Source: Streptomyces iakyrus
GTDB taxonomy: Bacteria > Actinomycetota > Actinomycetes > Streptomycetales > Streptomycetaceae
Reading direction: 5' to 3'
DNA length: 64,000 nt
Assembly: GCF_000717055.1 (NCBI RefSeq)
Contig: NZ_JNXI01000012.1
Coordinates: 124,001 to 188,000, forward strand
Below, piece after piece: positions 35,442 through 45,360 of this stretch. Every line of letters begins with the position of its first letter. Position 1 is the stretch's first letter. Both the position numbers and the translations under genes were made by a program. The notes below the pieces were generated by a model, which searched no databases, was not told where the DNA came from, and saw only the letters and a list, made by a program, of their open reading frames with translations.

Positions 35442-37301
35442 TCACCCAGCCGACGGGTCCTGCGGTCCCCGCCCCGACAAGACCTCCCCGTACGCCTGCA
35501 TCAGATCCGGCAGCCGCAACGTCGCCAGGTCGTCCCTGCTCAACGCCCCGGGACACACCGACAGCCGCAGATCCCGGTACGCGCAGCTCTTCTCGTACAG
35601 CGTCCGCAGGAACCGCCCGTTCCCCAGCTCGTCGATCCACCCCTGGTCCACCACGTGCCCCGCGATGGACCGCAGCTCGTCGAGGGACTCGTCGTCCCAC
35701 AGGTCGCCGTTCTCCGCTGCGAGCACCTTGCCGATCTCGGTGAGTTCGAGTGGCCGGTACGAGGGGAAGTCGACGCGGGTGGTGAACCGGGACGACAGCC
35801 CGGGGTTCGCGGCGAGCAGGCGGTCCATGCCCTCCGGGTAGCCGGCCAGGATCACCACGAGGTGGTCGCGGTTGTCCTCTGCGCGCTTCAGCAGCACTTG
35901 CAGGGCCTCGTCGCCGTACGCGTCCCCCTTGCCGTAGCCCGAGTTGGACAGCGAGTAGGCCTCGTCGACGAAGAGGACACCGCCGAGGGCCGAGTCGATC
36001 AGGTCGTTCGCCTTCACCGCCGTCTGCCCGAGGTACTCGCCGACCAGGTCGGCCCGCTGGGCCTCCACGAGATGGTCGCCGCCGAGCAGCCCGAGAGCGT
36101 AGAAGACGCGGCCGAGGATGCGGGCGACGGTGGTCTTGCCGGTGCCGGAGGGGCCGGAGAAGACGAAGTGGCGTTTCGGCGGCTGGACCGGTAGGCCCTG
36201 CCCGGCCCGCAGCCGGGCCATGTTCAACTGGGCCGACAGCGCCTTGACCTGGCGCTTCACCGGCTCCAGCCCCACCATGCGCTCCAGCTCGGCGAGCGCC
36301 TCCTCCAGTAACGCCGGGTCGGTGGGCCCGGCGGGCAGGGAGGGGACGGGGCCGGTCCGCTCACGCACCGGCGGGCCGGTCACCGGCGGCAGGGGAGCGA
36401 CCGACAGCTCGGGCTCGGGCAGTCTCAGGTCGCGCCCTTCGATGCCGAAGAGCGGATCGAACCCGTCCGGTCCGTCCACGGCGTCCTGGCCCGCGCCGGT
36501 GAGTGTGATCGCCGCGAGGTCCGTGACGTCGTCGTACCCGTCGCCCTCGGCGATGGCGGCGAGCCGGGCGGCGGTGTCCATGAAGGCCGGGTCGACGCGA
36601 TGCACGGCCCGGTACAGGGGGAGCGCGGCGGCGCTGCGGCCCGTGCCCTCGTGTGCCCGGGCCAGCCAGTAGCGCAGCTCCTTGCGCTGCGGCTGCTCGC
36701 TGCGGCAGCGCATCAGCGCGGCGGACAGCAGCGGTTCGGCCTGGCCGTACATCTCCAGGCGGACCCGGGCCATGCCGCCGAACAGGCCGGCCTCGATGCC
36801 GAGCATCGGATCGCCGAGCAGCGGATCGGTGTGGCGGACCAGCTGCTCCCAGTCCTTGACCAGGTAGGCGCGGCAGGAGTGCAGGAAGCGGACCTGGGGG
36901 TCGGTGTCGACGGGCGGCAGCCCGGCGAGGGCCTGGTCCAGTTCGGGGACGTGGCGGCCGTCCAGCCAGTGGGAGGCGTGCGCGAGCAGCAGATCGCGAG
37001 GGCTCTCCAGCACGGGCTGCACCCACCAGCCCAGCCAGTACCAGGAGTTGAGCGTGCGGCGGTAGCGGGAGCGCTGCTCCCCGAAACGGTCCCGGTGCCG
37101 GAACATCCGCAGCAGCGCGGTCGTCGTGTCGACGCGCAGCGCGTGCAGCCCCAGCCAGCCGTCGGCCATCCCGGAGTCCATGCGCACGGCGGCGCGGAAC
37201 TCCTCCTCCGCCTGCGGATACGCGCCCATGGTGTAGGCGTCCACGCCTCGCAGCCAGGCGAGGTCGGCCGGGGCCTGAGGGCCCTGCGTGCCGAAGTCCA
37301 T
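35442..37301 (-). CDS. CbxX/CfqX-type AAA+ ATPase with TPR-like N-terminus (EccA/SpoVK-like), contains a TTA codon
   Basis: 619 aa from ATG 37299-37301; GTG 37304 is adjacent. Residues 1-300 are helical repeats (ADLAWLRGVDAYTMGAYPQAEEEFRAAVRMDSGMADGWLGL and similar). Residues ~330-600 are a CbbX-type AAA domain: LERMVGLEPVKRQVKALSAQLNMARLRAGQG, Walker A GPSGTGKTTVARILG, Walker B GGVLFVDEAYSLS, sensor VVILAGYPEGMDRLLAANPGLSSRF. The layout is that of EccA from type VII secretion, yet no ESX genes are nearby. Leu331 is encoded by TTA (36309-36311), the only one I found, so translation should need the bldA tRNA and occur late. Confidence 0.9.
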   Translation of the reverse strand: MDFGTQGPQAPADLAWLRGVDAYTMGAYPQAEEEFRAAVRMDSGMADGWLGLHALRVDTTTALLRMFRHRDRFGEQRSRYRRTLNSWYWLGWWVQPVLESPRDLLLAHASHWLDGRHVPELDQALAGLPPVDTDPQVRFLHSCRAYLVKDWEQLVRHTDPLLGDPMLGIEAGLFGGMARVRLEMYGQAEPLLSAALMRCRSEQPQRKELRYWLARAHEGTGRSAAALPLYRAVHRVDPAFMDTAARLAAIAEGDGYDDVTDLAAITLTGAGQDAVDGPDGFDPLFGIEGRDLRLPEPELSVAPLPPVTGPPVRERTGPVPSLPAGPTDPALLEEALAELERMVGLEPVKRQVKALSAQLNMARLRAGQGLPVQPPKRHFVFSGPSGTGKTTVARILGRVFYALGLLGGDHLVEAQRADLVGEYLGQTAVKANDLIDSALGGVLFVDEAYSLSNSGYGKGDAYGDEALQVLLKRAEDNRDHLVVILAGYPEGMDRLLAANPGLSSRFTTRVDFPSYRPLELTEIGKVLAAENGDLWDDESLDELRSIAGHVVDQGWIDELGNGRFLRTLYEKSCAYRDLRLSVCPGALSRDDLATLRLPDLMQAYGEVLSGRGPQDPSAG

Positions 37302-37584
37302 CACGTCCCCCACAAAGCGTGCCCCCGTCGGTATGCCAACGAGCCGTCCCCCAGCCGGCGCTGCCCTGCTCGAACCGCTGTGCCACGGACCGGAGTTGCA
37401 CCGTGCGCGAAGCAACCGTCCGTAGGTCGCGACGAGGGCATCGTACCTGCGGGGGCGGCGCGCCCGTAGGGTGCCGCACAGGCCGTTCGGCGAGGTGGGA
37501 GGGGACGCGGCGCACCCGCGCGCGGTGACCCAGGGTGAGCGTCCGGCGCCCCGAGGCGGCCGTGAAACCGGAAGAGGGCAGAAC

Positions 37585-37684
37585 GAAGCCCCCGATCACG
37601 GGGGAACAACCGGGGGCTTCGCGTCTGCGGGCGGCTCCGATGCCGCACATTGAGAACGTAAGACCTGTCCGGCCCAGCGGTCAA
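37585..37684 (-). ncRNA. Candidate short transcript or attenuator upstream of the AAA ATPase gene
   Basis: Minus strand: -35 TTGACC (37684-37679), 17-base spacer, -10 TTACGT (37661-37656), then a hairpin GCGGC-atcgga-GCCGC (37646-37631) and a 10-bp hairpin GAAGCCCCCG / CGGGGGCTTC (37620-37611 with 37594-37585) followed by TTCT. Inside the second loop a second C-run (CCCCCG-tgat-CGGGGG) could pair with the same G-run, giving two exclusive structures. Predicted transcript about 65 nt; the AAA start is 280 bp further on. Confidence 0.45.
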
Positions 37685-37733
37685 GCCGAGTTGAAGCACT
37701 CCGGCAACTTGCCCCGCAAGTGCCTTCACAAGT

Positions 37734-38390
37734 TCAGCACACAGCGGGCGGCTCGTCACCGTGCGTGAGGGACTGGTCCGGTCCAACGGTCCCAGCAGGC
37801 CCCGCGAGCACCTCGTATCCCTCGTCTCGCTGCCGTACCAGGAGGTCGGCGAACGGCCGCGAGGGATCGTCGGCGAAATGCCGGCACTCCGCCGGAACCC
37901 ACCGGTCCCAGAACTCCCGCTGTTCCTCGCCGTCACGGGACCTTCCTCGTGCCCAGGCCTCCTCGCGCGGCAGCTCCATCCACAGCAGCAGGGCCAGGTG
38001 GTGGCGCAGCGCCCGGCGCCCGGCGCCGACGCCCTCCACGAGGAGCACCGGGGCCGGCGGGAGCGGACGCGGCGGACCGAAGCGGCGGGCCCGCCAGTCG
38101 TAGGGGGCGTAGTGCGCGGTCCGGCCGTGGAACAGCGGCTCGATCACCTGCTCCAGCAGCCGGCCGGTCCAGTCGAACAGCGCGTCGTGGCTCGCGATGT
38201 CGTCGAGGCGCAGCACCGGCGCACCGCCCAGCGCCGCGGCCAACTGCCCGGCGAACGTGCTCTTTCCGGACCCGGCGTGCCCGTCGACGCCGACGAGCCG
38301 GACCGGGCCGCAGGAGGGGGAGAGGCGCCGGATGCGGGCGGCCAGGTCGCGGACGGCGGGGCCCGGTGCGGGGCGGAAGGAGGGATTCAT
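37734..38390 (-). CDS. P-loop uridine-kinase-like protein
   Basis: 218 aa from ATG 38388-38390. Walker A VRLVGVDGHAGSGKSTFAGQLAAAL at ~30, then LRLDDIASHDALFDW and APVLLVEGVGAGRRALRHHLALLLWMELP, the layout of the uridine kinase/phosphoribulokinase fold. Seen throughout Streptomyces as 'uridine kinase' or 'ATP-binding protein'. The real substrate is uncertain. Confidence 0.85.
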   Translation of the reverse strand: MNPSFRPAPGPAVRDLAARIRRLSPSCGPVRLVGVDGHAGSGKSTFAGQLAAALGGAPVLRLDDIASHDALFDWTGRLLEQVIEPLFHGRTAHYAPYDWRARRFGPPRPLPPAPVLLVEGVGAGRRALRHHLALLLWMELPREEAWARGRSRDGEEQREFWDRWVPAECRHFADDPSRPFADLLVRQRDEGYEVLAGPAGTVGPDQSLTHGDEPPAVC

Positions 38391-38584
38391 CTCGCTCAGC
38401 ACTCTAACGACGGGGTCCGGCACGGATGCCACTGGTCGACGCCAATATTGGTGGGCGCGGCGCGCGTCGAAGTGCTGGCAGGACACGGCGGGCTGTGCTC
38501 ATATGTGGCGCACGCACGGATACGACCGGCCGTGCACGGCCTTGCCCCGCTCCTGCCCGACTCCGACATCCGGGGGTCCCCGTC

Positions 38585-39964
38585 ATGCGCAGAGCCGAAC
38601 CGCCCTCCCGCCGAACCGTCCTGGTCGCCGCGGTCGCCGCCGCCGTCACCGCGGGCGCGGGTCCGGCGGCCGCCGACCCCGAGGCCCCCGTGACGACCGA
38701 CGCCACCGATCCCGCCCGGGCCGTCCCGGCCCGCACCGTCGACAACCGGGCCTGGGTCTCGTACGGCGACTGGCGCGGCGGTACCGCAAAGGGCACCGGG
38801 GCCGTCGCGGGTAGCCTCCCGGGCCTGGTGATCGCGAAGCCCGCCGGAACCGCCGCCTACACGGATCCGCACACCGGCAAGACCGCGGACTGGCAGTACG
38901 GCACCTGGACGTCCCCCGTCCACCGGCTCGCCGTCCCCGCCACCGAGGCGATCGTCACGTGGAACGCGCGCACCCCGGCCGGCACCTGGATCCAGGTCGA
39001 GATCAAGGGCACCTACACCGACGGCACAAGCACCCCCTGGTACGTGATGGCCCGCTGGGCGGCCGGCGACCAGGACATCCGGCGCACCTCGGTCGACGAC
39101 CAGAGCGACGGCAAGAGCACCGTCTGGACCGACACCCTGGCGATCGACGACGCCTCCACCGGTCTGCGCCTCACGTCGTACCGGCTGCGCCTGACCCTCT
39201 ACCGCAAGCCCGGCACCAAGGCGACCCCGACCGTGTGGCGGCTCGGTGTCATGGGCTCCGACGTGCCCGACCGGTTCACCGTCCCGGCGTCCGTGCCCCG
39301 CCTCGCGAAGGAACTGGCCGTCCCGCGCTACTCGCAGGAGATCCACAAGGGCCAGTACCCCGAGTACGACAACGGAGGCGAGGCCTGGTGCAGCCCGACG
39401 TCCTCCCAGATGGTCATCGAGTACTGGGGCGGCCGGCTCACCGACGGACAGCTGGCCTGGGTCGATCCCTCGTACGCCGACCCACAGGTCTGCCACGCGG
39501 CCCGCTTCACCTACGACTACCAGTACGGGGGCTGCGGCAACTGGCCGTTCAACGCCGCCTACGCGGCCACGTTCAAGGACCTGCGGGGCGTGGTCACCCG
39601 GCTCGGCTCGCTCACCGACCTGGAGACGCTCATCGCCGCGGGCATCCCGGCCATAACGTCCCAGTCGTTCCTCAAGGAGGAGCTCACGGGCGCCGGCTAC
39701 GGCACCGCAGGGCACCTGATGACCGTCATCGGCTTCACCGCCGACGGCGACGTCATCGCCAACGACCCCTTCTCGGCGAGCAACGAGGCCGTACGGCGCG
39801 TCTACCGCCGGCGCGAGTGGGAGAACATCTGGCTCCGGACCAAGCGGTACAACGCCTCCGGCAAGGTCGTCTCGGGCACGGGAGGCGTCTGCTACCTGTA
39901 CTTCCCGGCGCGCCCGAGCGCGGCCCAGACCAAGGCGCTGGCGGCCGTGGGCGTCCGCGTGTGA
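38585..39964 (+). CDS. Secreted C39-type peptidase, Tat signal
   Basis: 459 aa from ATG 38585. The N-terminus SRRTVLVAAVAAAVTAGAGPAAADP is a twin-arginine signal peptide with AxA cleavage. A beta-rich N-terminal domain (~45-230) precedes the papain-like Peptidase_C39_2 domain (~235-450): catalytic Cys in EAWCSPTSSQMVIEYWGG, His in YGTAGHLMTVIGF and Asp in VIANDPFS. Such proteins are extracellular cysteine-peptidase-fold enzymes of unknown substrate. Its frame opens upstream at 38426 but the signal peptide sets the start. Confidence 0.9.
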   Translation: MRRAEPPSRRTVLVAAVAAAVTAGAGPAAADPEAPVTTDATDPARAVPARTVDNRAWVSYGDWRGGTAKGTGAVAGSLPGLVIAKPAGTAAYTDPHTGKTADWQYGTWTSPVHRLAVPATEAIVTWNARTPAGTWIQVEIKGTYTDGTSTPWYVMARWAAGDQDIRRTSVDDQSDGKSTVWTDTLAIDDASTGLRLTSYRLRLTLYRKPGTKATPTVWRLGVMGSDVPDRFTVPASVPRLAKELAVPRYSQEIHKGQYPEYDNGGEAWCSPTSSQMVIEYWGGRLTDGQLAWVDPSYADPQVCHAARFTYDYQYGGCGNWPFNAAYAATFKDLRGVVTRLGSLTDLETLIAAGIPAITSQSFLKEELTGAGYGTAGHLMTVIGFTADGDVIANDPFSASNEAVRRVYRRREWENIWLRTKRYNASGKVVSGTGGVCYLYFPARPSAAQTKALAAVGVRV

Positions 39965-40054
39965 GCAAGCTCTCGGCCGCAAAAGCCGCGTCCGGTGGCA
40001 AGGTGGACGGAACTCCGGGGGAGTCCGTCCGTACCACCGAATGAGCGAGAAGCC

Positions 40055-40195
40055 ATGACCGCACACTCAGCGACCGCCCCACGCGTCCGCACCGGCGGCC
40101 CTCAGGACGACGGTCCGAAGGTCGTCGAGCACCTCATGGGCTGGGCCCTCGTCGTGGTCGTGGCGATGCTCGTGACCCAGCTGGGGCTGCTGTGA
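40055..40195 (+). CDS. Small membrane protein, SCO1431 family
   Basis: 46 aa from ATG 40055 (GAGAAG upstream). A short polar N-terminus followed by one TM helix at the end (HLMGWALVVVVAMLVTQLGLL). Similar very small proteins are conserved in Streptomyces and known to me under the name SCO1431 family membrane protein. Function unknown. Confidence 0.72.
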   Translation: MTAHSATAPRVRTGGPQDDGPKVVEHLMGWALVVVVAMLVTQLGLL

Positions 40196-40270
40196 CCTGA
40201 CCCACGGACCGGGAGTGGGGCCTGCCATACTGCGGAGGTCCCACCCCGCCCGTTGAGACCAGGGTCGAAA

Positions 40271-40927
40271 TTGAATATCAGCCCCCAGCCCGCCGCGCGT
40301 CCCAGGGCCCGCGGCACCGAGCGTTCGATGGCGCGCCGTGCCGAACTCATCGCCATCGGGCGGAGGTTGTTCGCCGACACGTCCTACGACGCGCTGTCGA
40401 TGGACGACATCGCCCGGCAGGCGCACGTCGCCAAGGGGCTGATCTACTACTACTTCCAGTCCAAGCGGGGCTACTACCTGGCCATCATCCAGGACTCGGT
40501 CGCCGAGCTGCTCACCCTGGCCGCGAGCGGTCTGGAACTGCCCCCGGTCGACCGGGTCCAGCGCACCGTCGACAGCTATCTGCGCTACGCCGAGCACAAC
40601 CAGGCCGCGTACCGCACGATCGTGAGCGGCGGAGTCGGCTTCGACACCGAGGTGCACGCCATCCGTGACGGAGTGCGCGAGGCCGTCGTGACCACCATCG
40701 CCGAGGGTGCGTACGGCCGGGCCGACGTCGCCGCGCTGGCGCGGATGGGCCTGCTGTCCTGGGTGTGCGGTGTCGAGGGGGCCACGCTGGAATGGATCGA
40801 CCGCCCCGAGCTGCCCCGCGACACCATGTGCGAGCTGCTCGTGAAGACCCTCGGCGGCGTCCTGCGCGCGATCGAGGAGCTCGACCCCGCCCATCCGGCA
40901 CCGCAGCCCGCCCGCCGGGGCGCATGA
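40271..40927 (+). CDS. TetR-family transcriptional regulator
   Basis: 218 aa from TTG 40271 (AGGGT seven bases upstream; a TTG at 40253 is the alternative). HTH RRAELIAIGRRLFADTSYDALSMDDIARQAHVAKGLIYYYFQSKRGYYLAIIQDSV at ~20-75, the classic TetR DNA-binding domain. The C-terminal ligand domain (~85-200) is unremarkable and no ligand can be named. Convergent with the chitinase gene across a shared terminator. No clear target gene nearby. Confidence 0.92.
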   Translation: MNISPQPAARPRARGTERSMARRAELIAIGRRLFADTSYDALSMDDIARQAHVAKGLIYYYFQSKRGYYLAIIQDSVAELLTLAASGLELPPVDRVQRTVDSYLRYAEHNQAAYRTIVSGGVGFDTEVHAIRDGVREAVVTTIAEGAYGRADVAALARMGLLSWVCGVEGATLEWIDRPELPRDTMCELLVKTLGGVLRAIEELDPAHPAPQPARRGA

Positions 40928-40930
40928 GAA

Positions 40931-40962
40931 AGGGGCGGAGGGTCCGCCGGACCTCCGCCCCT
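40931..40962. terminator. Bidirectional terminator between tetR and chitinase genes
   Basis: Perfect 11-bp stem AGGGGCGGAGG / CCTCCGCCCCT with a 10-base loop, immediately after the TetR stop and before the chitinase stop. Confidence 0.85.
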
Positions 40963-40973
40963 CGCTCGGCGCG

Positions 40974-42239
<1,266 letters not shown>

Positions 42240-42309
42240 CCGGTGTCTCCTCGTGGGGAGAGGGGAACGCGCGCCGATTGGCATGAACGCGGTGAATCGG
42301 TGGAGCGAA

Positions 42310-42352
42310 ACAGTAGGAGGACTAGACCAGTTGGGTCAATGGTGCGGACCAA
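42310..42352 (-). promoter_or_regulatory. Chitinase promoter with 12-bp direct repeats
   Basis: Minus strand: TTGGTCCGCACC (42352-42341), -35 TTGACC (42339-42334), 18-base spacer holding CTGGTCTAGTCC (42330-42319), -10 TACTGT (42315-42310). Matches the direct-repeat arrangement of known Streptomyces chitinase promoters; the TGGTCTAG half resembles a DasR half-site. Gives a leader of about 65-70 bases. Confidence 0.75.
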
Positions 42353-42571
42353 TTCCGCCGCTCCCGTCGCGCGCGGCCTATTCTTGAAGTGAGCGGTCGT
42401 TAACTGGTGACGGGATGCCTCCGATCGGGCATACTCACAGCGCACAGCCGCTGGTCAGCAGCTCTCGAGACCCGGGACTGCAAGCATCGGCCAGGCACCA
42501 GAACGACCCGGCGGCGCCGCCCCCACCCATGGGCCCGTCCGCCAGTGCCCGACAGGGAGGAGAGCGTCGCC
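42353..42571. other. Divergent promoter region between chitinase and acyl-CoA dehydrogenase genes
   Basis: No gene seen. A GGGAGGAG at 42555-42562 is the ribosome site of the dehydrogenase; CATACT at about 42429 could be its -10. Confidence 0.5.
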
Positions 42572-43744
42572 ATGCCCGACCGCGCCCCGCAGCCGGTGGA
42601 CCGACAACTGCCCACGGAGGAGGCCCGGGACCTGATCTCACTCGTGCGCGACATCGCGCAGCAGGAGATCACCCCGCAGGCGGCCGAGGAGGAGGACGCC
42701 GGCCGCTTCCCGCGCGAGCTGTTCACCCTGCTCTCCCGCTCCGGGCTGCTGGGCCTGCCGTACGACTCCGAGTACGGCGGCGGTGACCAGCCCTACGAGG
42801 TCTACCTCCAGGTCCTGGAGGAGCTCGCCGCGGCCCGCCTCACCGTCGGCCTCGGCGTCAGCGTCCACTCCCTGGCCTCCTACGCGCTTGCCGCGTACGG
42901 CACCAAGGAGCAGCAGGTCGAGCACCTGCCCGCGATGCTCGGCGGCGGCCTGCTCGGCGCCTACTGCCTCTCCGAGCCGCACTCCGGCTCGGACGCGGCG
43001 GCCCTGCGCACCAAGGCCGTACGGGACGGCGACGACTGGGTGATCACCGGCACCAAGGCCTGGATCACGCACGGCGGCATCGCGGACTTCTACACGGTGA
43101 TGGCACGCACCGGCGAGGAGGGCCCCCGCGGGATCAGCGCGTTCCTGGTGCCCGGCGACGCCGTGGGGCTGAGCGCCGCGGTGCCCGAGAAGAAGATGGG
43201 CATGAAGGGCTCGCCCACCGCACAGGTTCACTTCGACGGCGTCCGCGTCTCGGACGACCGCCGCATCGGCGAGGAGGGGCAGGGCTTCGCGATCGCCCTG
43301 TCGTCGCTCGACTCGGGGCGGCTCGGCATCTCGGCGTGCGCGATCGGTGTGGCACAGGCCGCGCTCGACGAGGCGCTCGCCTACGCGGCCGAAAGGCGCC
43401 AGTTCGGCAAGCCGATCGCCGACTTCCAGGGGCTGCGGTTCATGCTCGCCGACATGGCGACGCAGATCGAGGCGGGCCGTGCGCTCTACCTCGCGGCGGC
43501 GCGGCTGAAGGACGCGGGCCGGCCGTTCGCGCGGCAGGCGGCCATGGCCAAGCTGCACTGCACGGACACGGCGATGCGGGTCACCACCGACGCCGTGCAG
43601 ATCCTCGGCGGCTACGGCTACACCGCCGACTTCCCGGCCGAGCGCTACATGCGCGAGGCCAAGGTGCTGCAGATCGTGGAGGGCACCAACCAGATCCAGC
43701 GGATGGTCATCGCCCGCCATCTCGTGGGTCCAGAGGGACGCTGA
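42572..43744 (+). CDS. Acyl-CoA dehydrogenase
   Basis: 390 aa from ATG 42572; the longer open frame upstream is non-coding leader. All ACAD landmarks: GLLGLPYDSEYGGG, AYCLSEPHSGSDAAALRT (FAD/substrate signature 1), VITGTKAWITHGGIADFY, MGMKGSPTAQVHFDGVRV, ERRQFGKPIADFQGLRFMLADM, and signature 2 VQILGGYGYTADFPAERYMREAKVLQIVEGTNQIQRMVIAR, which includes the catalytic Glu of the IVEGTNQIQ type. First step of beta-oxidation; chain length unknown. Tail overlaps the convergent small gene by 38 bp. Confidence 0.95.
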   Translation: MPDRAPQPVDRQLPTEEARDLISLVRDIAQQEITPQAAEEEDAGRFPRELFTLLSRSGLLGLPYDSEYGGGDQPYEVYLQVLEELAAARLTVGLGVSVHSLASYALAAYGTKEQQVEHLPAMLGGGLLGAYCLSEPHSGSDAAALRTKAVRDGDDWVITGTKAWITHGGIADFYTVMARTGEEGPRGISAFLVPGDAVGLSAAVPEKKMGMKGSPTAQVHFDGVRVSDDRRIGEEGQGFAIALSSLDSGRLGISACAIGVAQAALDEALAYAAERRQFGKPIADFQGLRFMLADMATQIEAGRALYLAAARLKDAGRPFARQAAMAKLHCTDTAMRVTTDAVQILGGYGYTADFPAERYMREAKVLQIVEGTNQIQRMVIARHLVGPEGR

Positions 43745-43955
43745 ACTGGTCGAGGCCCCGCCAGGGGGCCGCGAGCCGCATCCACTCCGGGTCGTGCCGG
43801 CCCGGAAGGGTGCGGCCGCCCTCGGCCCAGGTCCGCATCAAGTCGCGGTAGATCGGCGGGTCCTGGTGGCGGGGCGGGGCCGGCCGAACCGATTCTGCGG
43901 GCGGCGGGACGTACAGGAGGCGCTGACGCCCGGTCGCTGAGGAGATGGGGGTCAT
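43707..43955 (-). CDS. Small conserved-looking protein, function unknown
   Basis: 82 aa from ATG 43953-43955; the frame opens at 43973. The Pro/Arg-rich N-terminus is followed by PPIYRDLMRTWAEGGRTLPGRHDPEWMRLAAPWRGLDQFSVP, whose hydrophobic/charged pattern and codon use look like real Streptomyces protein. It has a weak ribosome site and overlaps the 3' end of the acyl-CoA dehydrogenase gene. No domain recognised. Confidence 0.55.
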   Translation of the reverse strand: MTPISSATGRQRLLYVPPPAESVRPAPPRHQDPPIYRDLMRTWAEGGRTLPGRHDPEWMRLAAPWRGLDQFSVPLDPRDGGR

Positions 43956-44042
43956 ACCAGGGCAACGCGGCAAACCCCGGACAGGTCACCGGATGACGGA
44001 ATCGGGCGTTCGTTCAGTTCCGCACCCGGTTCCGGGCACACC

Positions 44043-44081
44043 GAACCGCACCACGGCGATCCGCGAGCCGCGGTGCGGTTC
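44043..44081. terminator. Hairpin between two small minus-strand genes
   Basis: 10-bp perfect arms GAACCGCACC and GGTGCGGTTC with a 19-base loop; sits downstream of the zinc-ribbon-like gene (minus strand). Confidence 0.65.
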
Positions 44082-44121
44082 AGCTACGGGTGTGGAGCGA
44101 ACGGCTCGGGAGAGCCCGCGC

Positions 44122-44553
44122 TCAGGCCGCGCGGCGCATGACCGGAACCCTGATGGGGCGTGAGCCCGGGCCGCCGACGTGCGAGAAGGGCTGGGTCCGC
44201 CAGTCGAGCCCCTGAGGGAGCGTCAACAGCAGTGCGGTGTCCTGCTCCTGCGGTTCCGCGGACTCGTCCGCGGCGTGGGCGTCCGTGGCCCTGCGGCCGG
44301 TCCCGGCGCAGACCGTGAGCCCGAAGGGGTTCCACGGCGAGGCGCACAGCGCGTGCTCCGGCAGAACCTCCTCGTCCGCCAGCAGGGCGATGGGCTGCGC
44401 GCAGTCCGGGCAGACGACCCGGAACATCTCGAACGTGTCGTAGGCGTCGGGTTCGTCGTCGTAGGCGTCGGGTTCGACGCCCTCCGGCTCGGGCTCGACG
44501 ACGAGTTGCTGCCGCTTGGGTGCGGTGCGACCAGGGCGCTTAAGACTCTGCAT
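44122..44553 (-). CDS. Small protein with a CxxC zinc-ribbon-like centre
   Basis: 143 aa from ATG 44551-44553 with GAGGGGGAGAA upstream. N-terminal basic segment (MQSLKRPGRTAPKRQQLVV), an acidic duplicated DAYDDEPDAYD, then VVCPDCAQPIALLADEEVLPEHALCASPWNPFGLTVC, where CPDC plus two later Cys could bind zinc. The C-terminus is TLPQGLDWRTQPFSHVGGPGSRPIRVPVMRRAA. A Streptomyces-type protein; function unknown. Confidence 0.75.
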   Translation of the reverse strand: MQSLKRPGRTAPKRQQLVVEPEPEGVEPDAYDDEPDAYDTFEMFRVVCPDCAQPIALLADEEVLPEHALCASPWNPFGLTVCAGTGRRATDAHAADESAEPQEQDTALLLTLPQGLDWRTQPFSHVGGPGSRPIRVPVMRRAA

Positions 44554-44822
44554 TGTGTTCTCCCCCTCGGGCTGGGCCGTATCAGGCACTGCGGCCTCGA
44601 CCACAGCAAGCACTTCCCGTCACCCCTGGGCGGTAATCACGAGAACATCACGGAGACCGTTCGAGGCCTGTGGCGTTCGTCACATGCCCCGTGCAGGTGT
44701 CCACTGCGGCGCATTTGTCCCCCGGACGGCTGACCGTCGGCTTCCGGCCACATCACGAACCGGGCATGACCTGGGCTGCTCAGGTATCCGAGGAGATCAA
44801 CCGCCCTGTAGGTTCTTGCGCC

Positions 44823-45263
44823 ATGGAGGAGCTGGACCGACAGATCGTGCAGCTGCTCGTCAAGGACGGGCGGATGAGCTACACCGACCTGGGCAAGGCC
44901 ACGGGGCTGTCCACGTCGGCCGTGCACCAGCGGGTGCGGCGGCTGGAGCAGCGGGGTGTCATCCGGGGCTATGCCGCGGTCGTCGACCCGGAGGCCGTGG
45001 GGCTGCCGATGACGGCGTTCATCTCGGTGAAACCGTTCGATCCCAGCGCGCCGGACGACATCGCGGACCGGCTGGCCGGCGTGCCCGAGATCGAGGCGTG
45101 CCACAGCGTCGCGGGCGACGAGAACTACATCCTGAAGGTGCGAGTGGCGACGCCGCACGAGCTGGAGGAGCTGCTGGCCCGGTTGCGGTCGCTGGCCGGG
45201 GTGTCCACGCGGACGACGGTGGTGCTGTCCACGCCGTACGAGGCGCGACCGCCGCGGATCTGA
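44823..45263 (+). CDS. Lrp/AsnC-family transcriptional regulator
   Basis: 146 aa from ATG 44823. HTH MEELDRQIVQLLVKDGRMSYTDLGKATGLSTSAVHQRVRRLEQRGVIRGYAAVVD, then RAM domain IEACHSVAGDENYILKVRVATPHELEELLARLRSLAGVSTRTTVVLSTPYE. No ribosome site, but TAGGTT at about 44810-44815 lies 7 bases before the ATG, suggesting leaderless mRNA. No amino acid transporter is adjacent, so the targets are unknown. Confidence 0.93.
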   Translation: MEELDRQIVQLLVKDGRMSYTDLGKATGLSTSAVHQRVRRLEQRGVIRGYAAVVDPEAVGLPMTAFISVKPFDPSAPDDIADRLAGVPEIEACHSVAGDENYILKVRVATPHELEELLARLRSLAGVSTRTTVVLSTPYEARPPRI

Positions 45264-45289
45264 CCGGTGGTTCGGCGAGTGCGGGTCGT

Positions 45290-45335
45290 GTGCGGCTGAT
45301 CGCGCACTTCCCCGCGCCCCTCATTCAGGCGTCAC
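45290..45335. repeat. Streptomyces dispersed repeat, copy 3 (inverted)
   Basis: CTGATCGCGCACTTCCCC followed by GCGCCCCTCATTCAGG is the reverse complement of the AGGGGCGCGGGGAAGTGCGCGA-type repeat found at 35388, in the opposite orientation. Confidence 0.65.
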
Positions 45336-45360
45336 CCCCACCCCTGTGAGACTGTGCTCC

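Noticed and set aside
35442..37301. Type VII secretion (ESX) locus
   Set aside because: Only an EccA-like ATPase is present; no EccB, EccC, EccD, MycP or WXG100 genes are in the window.
37585..37684. 6C small RNA of actinobacteria
   Set aside because: The C-runs are in a stem and a loop of one hairpin, not in two separate loops as in 6C RNA.
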